NCBI GenBank assembly: GCA_008501835.1
Contig: QQUB01000591.1
Location: 1 to 11,545, forward strand
Reading direction: 5' to 3'
Length of the DNA stretch: 11,545 bases
DNA from: Bacteroidota bacterium
Lineage (GTDB): Bacteria; Bacteroidota; Bacteroidia; Chitinophagales; Saprospiraceae
Made by a program: the position numbers and the translations under genes. Shown here piece by piece: positions 6,879 to 11,545 of this stretch (position 1 is the stretch's first letter; every line of letters begins with the position of its first letter). A model generated the notes under the pieces. The model saw only the letters and a list, made by a program, of their open reading frames with translations. It ran no database searches and was not told the origin of the DNA.

Positions 6879-7967
6879 CTATTTCTGTGCGTTTGCAACT
6901 AAATATCCGGCAATAATACCAAAAACGATATTGGGAAACCAGATACCCAGCATAGGCGGTAAAACCTGACCAGTGGCAAACACAATGGCAAACCTCGAGA
7001 GTAGGATGTACATAGCTCCAACAGCAACACCAATTGCCAGGTGCAGACCAATTCCTCCTCTCACTTTCCTGGCAGCAATAGCCACACCGATCAGTGTTAG
7101 GATTAGGATGGTAAATGGTTCTGCAGTTCGTCGGTATAACTCTATTTCATATTTTTCCGTACCTCCTGTTCCCCGGGTAACCCTGTCATCTATATAGGCT
7201 GTAAGTTCAGGAGTCGTCATTTCGGACTGTTGATTCAGAAAATCCACAAAATCATCGGGAGTGAGGTTGAAGGTCGTATCTATCTGTTTTCCGGAACCAA
7301 GTGTAAGCGATTCATCCATTTCGTTGAAGGTCCGGATGGTGTAGTTTTTAAGTCTCCAGTTATTGGGAGGGCCAAGCCATTCGGCAGGATTGGCTTTGAG
7401 TAAGTAAACAAGCTTGCCGTCCTCGTAATGTTCCATCATGAAGTTTCGGGCCGAGCTATCTCTTTTGTTATAGGAGTTGACATATATCTTGGTATTGGGC
7501 TCAAGGAACATGTGAACGTTGGTGGTCTTGCCTTTGTCGTTATTTTGCCAGATGAACTGCCTTTCAATACTTAGCCGTTTTTTGTTGCCCTGAGGAATGA
7601 AATAATGGTTGCCTGCAAATTGCATGATCGCTAAAACAGTGGCTACAACCAGGTAGGGTTTCAATAACCTTTGAAAGCTGATGCCCGCATTAAATACGGA
7701 AATGATCTCAGAATTGAAGGCCATCCGGGAGGTGAAAAATATAACGGCAATCAAGGTGAACAAGGGCCATAATAACCCGGAAATGTAGATCACAAAATTG
7801 GGGTAATACTCAAACATGATCTGGTACCGGGTAATATCCGTTTCAATGAATTTCTCCACTTTTTCACTAAAATCGATTACCGAAGCGATCATGGCAAAAA
7901 TGAGCACTACGAAGAAAAAAGTTTTGAAAAACTTGGAAGCAATATATTTATCGAAAATGTTGAGCAT
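6879..7967 (-). CDS. LptF/LptG family (YjgP/YjgQ) lipopolysaccharide-export permease
   Basis: This is a membrane subunit of the LptB2FG-type ABC exporter that lifts lipopolysaccharide from the inner membrane. The 362 residues give three N-terminal helices (about 14-32, 55-79, 103-121), a periplasmic beta-jellyroll domain (about 125-275) and three C-terminal helices (284-300, 306-330, 336-358). That is the family architecture. Characteristic segments are MAFNSEIISVFNAGISFQRLLKPY (82-105), where the sequence couples to LptB, and YRRTAEPFTILILTLIG (278-294). It is probably the LptG-like paralogue, since that copy sits near tgt in many Bacteroidota, but F versus G cannot be decided here. It is the first gene of the minus-strand cluster and has an unusual leader with inverted repeats. 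Confidence 0.93.
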   Translation of the reverse strand: MLNIFDKYIASKFFKTFFFVVLIFAMIASVIDFSEKVEKFIETDITRYQIMFEYYPNFVIYISGLLWPLFTLIAVIFFTSRMAFNSEIISVFNAGISFQRLLKPYLVVATVLAIMQFAGNHYFIPQGNKKRLSIERQFIWQNNDKGKTTNVHMFLEPNTKIYVNSYNKRDSSARNFMMEHYEDGKLVYLLKANPAEWLGPPNNWRLKNYTIRTFNEMDESLTLGSGKQIDTTFNLTPDDFVDFLNQQSEMTTPELTAYIDDRVTRGTGGTEKYEIELYRRTAEPFTILILTLIGVAIAARKVRGGIGLHLAIGVAVGAMYILLSRFAIVFATGQVLPPMLGIWFPNIVFGIIAGYLVANAQK

Positions 7968-7974
7968 GAATGAG

Positions 7975-8069
7975 ATGGTAAATTTTAAAACACACCATTG
8001 GTGTTTTACTAGATCATTATCAGTTGACTTTTTTGTGTTTCAAAATTTACCATGTTGACAAGTGGTAAA
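7975..8069 (-). promoter_or_regulatory. Structured leader of the lptG-like gene with competing inverted repeats
   Basis: A 20-base inverted repeat (7975-7994 and 8034-8053, 19 of 20 matching) ends 7 bases from the ATG. Part of its upstream arm, 8046-8052 (TTTACCA), is also perfectly complementary to 8063-8069 (TGGTAAA) with a 10-base loop. These two pairings exclude each other. A third dyad, ACACCA-T-TGGTGT (7992-8004), overlaps the other arm. A further 9-base inverted repeat joins 8025-8033 and 8081-8089. In an mRNA without a Shine-Dalgarno sequence, a hairpin this close to the start codon would be expected to hinder initiation. The pairings are seen; a switch is inferred, and double-stranded protein sites are an alternative. 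Confidence 0.45.
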
Positions 8070-8181
8070 CGACCCAAAAGAAAAAGTCAGTAAATTGTAT
8101 AACATAGTACTACAGGATATAATTATCCATTTAATAAACTGATGTTAGTATAACGTCTTTTTCAATTTTTTTGATGCAGGG

Positions 8182-8189
8182 CAAAGGTA
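8182..8189 (-). promoter_or_regulatory. Candidate -7 promoter element (TACCTTTG) for the lptG-mutY-ssb-gldE-gldD cluster
   Basis: This minus-strand octamer fits TAnnTTTG exactly and would place the transcript start roughly 205-210 bases before the lptG-like ATG, giving a leader that contains all the inverted repeats. No TTG is seen at the expected -33 spacing, so the call is tentative. Confidence 0.35.
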
Positions 8190-8312
8190 GTTATTTTGAT
8201 TATGATTACGGAGTTGAATAAAAAACACTTTTTTTCAATGCTGGCCCGAAATTACTACACATCCATGACAAAAATCGAATCATTTATTCCGCAAGTATGT
8301 TTTTAACATTGC

Positions 8313-8329
8313 TTTAACAAGGGGTTAAA
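8313..8329. other. Dyad TTTAAC-AAGGG-GTTAAA in the divergent gap
   Basis: A perfect 6-base inverted repeat around 5 bases, followed by a T-rich stretch on the plus strand. No gene reads into it from the left on that strand, so a terminator role is unlikely. It may be a regulator site between the divergent genes. Confidence 0.25.
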
Positions 8330-8357
8330 TTTTTGTTATTCGATCAAAAAATGGTTT

Positions 8358-8373
8358 TTATCCCAGGGGATAA
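8358..8373. promoter_or_regulatory. Perfect dyad TTATCCC-AG-GGGATAA upstream of the M48-like gene
   Basis: A perfect 7-base inverted repeat around 2 bases ends 43 bases before the ATG of the exported M48-like protein, overlapping the expected promoter zone. TAAATTTA at 8377-8384 is a near match to the -7 consensus. The compact symmetric form suits an operator for a dimeric repressor; no -33 element is apparent. Confidence 0.35.
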
Positions 8374-8416
8374 GATTAAATTTATAGATAAATGAAACTT
8401 AAAAATCCATACAAAA

Positions 8417-9577
8417 ATGAAAAGAACGCTACTCCTTTCCTTTATCCTTCTCATTGCATGTTCACCAGCCTTTTCCCAGATCGTTAAAGAGGCGATTGTA
8501 ATCAAAAAATTCAAAAGGTTTGATGTCGGAGACACTTTAAAACTATACGGGATTCGAGCTTACCCATATACACCAACGCTCCAATATGCGACAGGTGAAT
8601 ATTCTTATGCCGATGCTTCAAATTTACAACTGATCAATGATGATTACAGCTATTGGGAAGATGCCTGGTTTAGATCGAGAGGCGGGCAGGTGAAAAAGCA
8701 CGGTTGGCAGAACTCAGAAAGAAAGATCCTTACGGAGGTTACCAATTCTTATGTATTAGGTTTGAAAGATCAGGACCTTGTTTTCGAAGATGCTTTTTTA
8801 TATGACTATTTGTATCAATTGCTGCATCGCATTCATCCCGGAAAAGTAATTAAACCTGAGCCAGTCTATTTGTCTCTCATGGTCATCAAGTCCCAGAACC
8901 CGGTTGCTTTTGGATTTGAAACAGGATTAGTTGTTTTGTCAACAGGTAAAATTGCTGAGGCCAAAACAGAAAAAGAACTGATGGAAGTACTTACCAAATG
9001 TGTGGCCGGAATAGTCATGGATCACGACCTGGTGGAACAAAAAGAACTCATTAACCCTCCATTGGTAAAAGCCAGTTTTGATTTTGAAAAGAAAGCAGTG
9101 AAAAACTTTATGGAAGGACTTGGCGAGGCCAGTTTTATTTCAGAAGAGGAATATACCAAGAAGATATCCACCGCTATTAGTTATTCTGCCTGGCAGGAGT
9201 ACGATGGTTCCTTTTGGGAAAAATCACTGGACCTGGTAAAAAGACTTGATAAGTACGAACTTTGTCTGGAAAAGGATTATCTGCTGTATTCAATGTTGTT
9301 GCGTAATATTTCAAACGACAAACCTTCTAATTTGAAGGCATTGGAATATATTCAAAAAGCCCACGCCCTGGGAATTACCAATTTAATCGACCTTTTTAAG
9401 GAAGAAGGGATCCTGCAGATGAGGCTGGATAATCCGGGACAGGCTACAACGGCATTTCTCAAATACCAAAAGGGTATGGAAGAACTGGAAAAACTCGGCT
9501 ACGATATGTCCAAGGAACTTGAATGGGTTCGTGCGATCCTTCACAGATTAAAAACAAGTCCAAGTGGTATGAATTAA
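8417..9577 (+). CDS. Exported M48-like protein lacking the zinc motif, with a TPR-like tail
   Basis: This is a 386-residue exported protein with a signal peptide (MKRTLLLSFILLIACSPAFSQ, cleavage near residue 20-21). An alternative lipoprotein reading at C15 is poor. Residues about 150-210 follow the M48 metallopeptidase pattern: NPVAFGFETGLVVLSTGKIAEAKTEKELMEVL resembles the family stretch that precedes the HExxH helix. At the expected zinc site the protein reads TKCVAGIVMDH, so K194, C195 and G198 replace the two histidines and the glutamate. It is therefore probably not an M48-type zinc protease. Residues about 305-360 form TPR-like helices (ALEYIQKAHALGI, then AFLKYQKGMEELEKLG). The N-terminal 22-110 is unassigned. 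It lies between two minus-strand clusters and is followed by a second exported protein. Homology to M48 is my reading by eye. Confidence 0.88.
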   Translation: MKRTLLLSFILLIACSPAFSQIVKEAIVIKKFKRFDVGDTLKLYGIRAYPYTPTLQYATGEYSYADASNLQLINDDYSYWEDAWFRSRGGQVKKHGWQNSERKILTEVTNSYVLGLKDQDLVFEDAFLYDYLYQLLHRIHPGKVIKPEPVYLSLMVIKSQNPVAFGFETGLVVLSTGKIAEAKTEKELMEVLTKCVAGIVMDHDLVEQKELINPPLVKASFDFEKKAVKNFMEGLGEASFISEEEYTKKISTAISYSAWQEYDGSFWEKSLDLVKRLDKYELCLEKDYLLYSMLLRNISNDKPSNLKALEYIQKAHALGITNLIDLFKEEGILQMRLDNPGQATTAFLKYQKGMEELEKLGYDMSKELEWVRAILHRLKTSPSGMN

Positions 9578-9664
9578 CCAAAAAAATTCAGGCTGTAAAA
9601 AAAGACTTCCATAGGTGGTTCTTCCGCGATGAAAAGACTGTCCCGTTTTCCGGTTCAGAATTGT

Positions 9665-9672
9665 TAGATTTG
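9665..9672 (+). promoter_or_regulatory. Candidate -7 promoter element (TAGATTTG) of the sorting-domain protein gene
   Basis: The octamer fits TAnnTTTG exactly, 37 bases before the ATG at 9710, a typical leader length. No clear TTG lies at the expected -33 distance. It suggests that the sorting-domain gene has its own promoter and is not only read through from the M48-like gene. Confidence 0.4.
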
Positions 9673-9709
9673 TGTACCTGTTTTTGAAAATCAGAACAAT
9701 TTGAACACC

Positions 9710-10381
9710 ATGAAAGCAAGTCTTTTCCTAGTACCCTTTTTATTCATTTTTCAAATATCCCTGGCACAATTCAGCATTTCGGCAGATTCCATTTATGTGG
9801 ATGTTGACGCAGGAGAACATTACGGAACAGTCGATATCCAAAACGATAGTATTGCGGGTAATATTCTTTGGATAATTACAACGGAATGCGAACCCGAAAA
9901 CTGGACTCATTATGTAATGGATATCTATATTGCCTATATTCCGGTGGTCGATAGTATGGGGTTTGAATTGGGGGCCAATGAGCAAGGATTTCTCAGTGTT
10001 TTTTTATTGCTGCCTGAATTACCTGGACAGGCAAAGTACACCATGGAGATATGGGAAGAGGGAGACCGGGAAAACGGGAAGTTTGTCCGATTTTTCTTCA
10101 ATGGAACAGATTGTGAAGTGACTGCTACGGAGGAACAAGTCCACTCAGAAATGTCAAAAGTATATCCTAATCCCTTTTCAAAGTCGATTTTCATTGATGC
10201 GAAGGTGAATGGGAATATTGAAATAATTGATGTGTTGGGACAGTTGGTTTACGAAAAATGGAATGTGCAAAAAGGAGAAAATGAATTTTTTCTTCCCGAT
10301 TTAGCTCATGGATATTATTTGATGGTTGTTAGAGGTGAAAATGGAAAAGTGGTTCAACAGATTCCGATAGTAAAGTACTAG
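9710..10381 (+). CDS. Secreted protein with type IX secretion C-terminal sorting domain
   Basis: This is an exported protein, probably carried across the outer membrane by the T9SS. The ATG at 9710 starts a clear signal peptide (MKASLFLVPFLFIFQISLAQ, cleavage near residue 19-20), giving 223 residues; an in-frame TTG three codons earlier adds nothing. Residues about 21-140 look like a beta-sandwich (SIYVDVDAGEHYGTVDIQ, ending before NGTDCEV) with two cysteines (C60, C135) that could form a disulfide. No catalytic motif is recognised. Residues 150-223 are a type A sorting domain: KVYPNPFSKSIFID, IEIIDVLGQLVYE, FFLPDLAHGYYLMVV and a final QQIPIVKY. The short unassigned domain suggests a binding or structural surface protein. 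Its stop is 4 bases from the stop of the convergent HAD gene. Confidence 0.9.
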   Translation: MKASLFLVPFLFIFQISLAQFSISADSIYVDVDAGEHYGTVDIQNDSIAGNILWIITTECEPENWTHYVMDIYIAYIPVVDSMGFELGANEQGFLSVFLLLPELPGQAKYTMEIWEEGDRENGKFVRFFFNGTDCEVTATEEQVHSEMSKVYPNPFSKSIFIDAKVNGNIEIIDVLGQLVYEKWNVQKGENEFFLPDLAHGYYLMVVRGENGKVVQQIPIVKY

Positions 10382-10385
10382 GCTA

Positions 10386-11030
10386 TTAAATTTTATTTTT
10401 TCCTGTGTTTAGAATTAACGACAAATCTTCGAAACTGAAAATGGTATGATCGGCATATGCTGATCTTTGAGAGTTTTGATTCAATCTTTGGATGGTGTTT
10501 AAATTGAGATTTTTTCCAGCCTTTAGTTCCATAGATGGATTATCTCCAATGACCCAGGTCTTTTCGGGAGGCATCTGTGTAGTATGTAAAATTTGCTCGA
10601 AAAATTGCTGTTTGAATTGTCGGTTGGGATCAAAAGGATCATCTATGAAAACTTCCCTGAAATCGGATTCTATTTTCAAGGCATCGATCTTGGCTTTTTG
10701 TAATCGACTAAAGCCTGCGGTGACCAGATATTTTTCGACATTCAGGTTTTTTAAATAGTGATAATCATCAAAAACATTGATGTCAAGGCTATAATCAATA
10801 GCGTTGATCTCTTTTTCAAAAAGCCTGATCATTTCCTCCGGGAAATCGTATTTTCTGGCTACTACATCAAAGGGGGTCAATTTTACCTCTTCAATAATTT
10901 TGGCAGACTTTGCCGGCCCGAAAGTTTCTATAGTATAACTTTCGACAATGCTTTTGGCTTTATCAAAAATAGAGTAGTCCAGCGATGTCGCCGGAAAAAT
11001 GGTGTCGTCTAAATCGAGAATTAAGATCAT
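10386..11030 (-). CDS. HAD-superfamily hydrolase
   Basis: This is a cytoplasmic phosphohydrolase of 214 residues. The nucleophile motif is LDLDDT, with D6 and D8. Motif II is LVTAG with T104. K140 is a candidate motif III lysine, and motif IV is GDNPSMELKAG with D163 and E168 as acidic metal ligands. An all-helical cap lies between motifs I and II (about 15-90), as in beta-phosphoglucomutase and haloacid dehalogenase-like members. The substrate cannot be inferred. The gene begins 37 bases after tgt on the same strand, so the two are likely cotranscribed. It ends 4 bases from a convergent gene, leaving no separate terminator; the T-rich DNA there may serve both. Confidence 0.92.
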   Translation of the reverse strand: MILILDLDDTIFPATSLDYSIFDKAKSIVESYTIETFGPAKSAKIIEEVKLTPFDVVARKYDFPEEMIRLFEKEINAIDYSLDINVFDDYHYLKNLNVEKYLVTAGFSRLQKAKIDALKIESDFREVFIDDPFDPNRQFKQQFFEQILHTTQMPPEKTWVIGDNPSMELKAGKNLNLNTIQRLNQNSQRSAYADHTIFSFEDLSLILNTGKNKI

Positions 11031-11067
11031 GGTGTGTTGATTTTTTAAACCATGATGTTCAATTTAT

Positions 11068-11545
11068 TTACAATCGCTGTTGCAATTTTCCAACCATACT
11101 ATCTTTCCAGATCCGGAAATCTCCTTCGATAATATGTTTCCGGGCTTCACCAACAAGCCAAAGGAAGAAAGATAAATTATGGATAGATGCAATCTGCGCT
11201 GCCAGGTATTCCTTACTGTGCACCAGATGGCGTAAATATGCTTTTGTGTGGAAGCGGCTGGTTGGAGCCGTGCTGTTCTCGTCGATGGGAGAAAAGTCGT
11301 TTTTCCATTTGAGGTTTTTTATGTTGATGATACCTTCGGAGGTGTACAGCAATCCGTGACGGGCATTCCGGGTTGGTAATACGCAGTCGAACATATCCAC
11401 CCCCAAAGCGATGCATTCCAGTAAATTTGCCGGTGTGCCCACGCCCATGAGGTAACGCGGTTTATCCTTGGGGAGAATGCTGCATACCTGGTCGGTGATG
11501 CGGTACATGTCTTCGTGTGGTTCACCGACTGAAAGCCCACCTATC
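11068..11545 (-). CDS. tgt: tRNA-guanine transglycosylase Tgt, C-terminal 158 residues
   Basis: Tgt exchanges guanine 34 for the queuosine precursor preQ1 in tRNAs with GUN anticodons. The visible C-terminal part runs from IGGLSVGEPHEDMY through YLMGVGTPANLLECIALGVDMFDCVLPTRNARHG, which includes the nucleophile-bearing DMFDCVLPTR segment. It continues with INIKNLKWKNDFSPID, KAYLRHL and SIHNLSFFLWL to the end. The N-terminal part, with the other catalytic aspartate, lies outside the window. The position usually occupied by C-x-C-x2-C reads S-T-A-P-T-S (11257-11274), so the three zinc cysteines are absent while the histidine of IHNL remains. I recall other Bacteroidota Tgt proteins lacking these cysteines too, so this is probably a lineage trait rather than a defect. 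It leads the HAD gene. Confidence 0.96.
   Translation of the reverse strand, partial: IGGLSVGEPHEDMYRITDQVCSILPKDKPRYLMGVGTPANLLECIALGVDMFDCVLPTRNARHGLLYTSEGIINIKNLKWKNDFSPIDENSTAPTSRFHTKAYLRHLVHSKEYLAAQIASIHNLSFFLWLVGEARKHIIEGDFRIWKDSMVGKLQQRL

Noticed and set aside
8313..8335. Intrinsic terminator on the plus strand
   Set aside because: The T-rich tail is suggestive, but no plus-strand gene lies upstream and the stem is A-T rich; kept only as a dyad.
7968..8416. tRNA or other structured RNA gene in the divergent gap
   Set aside because: No cloverleaf, T-loop or known riboswitch core is visible; only the inverted repeats and dyads reported can be supported.
8344..8535. Minus-strand frame overlapping the start of the M48-like gene
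   Set aside because: It overlaps the signal peptide region of a clear gene and has no recognisable features.
9701..9709. TTG start three codons upstream for the sorting-domain protein
   Set aside because: The ATG at 9710 begins a well-formed signal peptide, and the extra residues add nothing.
11213..11540. Other minus-strand frames inside tgt
   Set aside because: Only the frame ending at 11068 contains the conserved Tgt motifs.

Overview
The window comes from a member of the Bacteroidota, most likely a gliding, type IX secretion (T9SS) lineage such as Saprospiria or a relative. The evidence is the gldE-gldD pair, a secreted protein with a T9SS-type C-terminal sorting domain, Bacteroidota-style -7 promoter elements (TAnnTTTG), AT-rich leaders without Shine-Dalgarno sequences, and an ssb/mutY neighbourhood typical of the phylum. 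The exact class is an inference.

Layout. (1) Positions 1-1265, minus: most of a secreted serine protease closely resembling lysyl endopeptidase (Achromobacter protease I), with the C-terminus outside the window. (2) 1592-2879, plus: an accessory stretch with a seven-helix membrane protein that looks like the sensor half of a Bacteroidota AraC-type regulator without its DNA-binding half, then a 137-bp nested inverted-repeat element, then a small membrane-anchored hypothetical protein. (3) 2949-7967, minus: a compact conserved cluster transcribed lptG-like permease, mutY, ssb, gldE, gldD. The lptG stop and mutY start abut (TAGATG). A REP-like hairpin lies in the gldE-gldD spacer, and gldE appears to start with TTG. 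(4) 7968-8416: a 449-bp gap with a -7 element and overlapping inverted repeats directly in front of lptG. (5) 8417-10381, plus: two exported proteins, a degenerate (HExxH-less) M48-like protein with a TPR-like tail and a T9SS cargo protein. (6) 10386 to the end, minus: a HAD hydrolase and the C-terminal 158 residues of tRNA-guanine transglycosylase (Tgt), whose three zinc cysteines are replaced by Ser/Ala/Ser.

How the genes fit together. The minus-strand cluster combines outer-membrane biogenesis (LptF/LptG-type permease), DNA maintenance (MutY, SSB) and gliding/T9SS assembly factors (GldE, GldD). The protease and the sorting-domain protein are plausible exported products in such an organism, although the protease's own C-terminus is not visible. 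The plus-strand exported pair sits between tgt and lptG, which are neighbours in many Bacteroidota as I recall, and looks like a lineage-specific insertion.

I found no tRNA, rRNA, CRISPR array or intact transposase. The best candidates for something undescribed are the degenerate M48-like protein, the alternative pairings in front of lptG, the orphan sensor next to a repeat element, and the zinc-ligand-free Tgt. None is proof of a new system.
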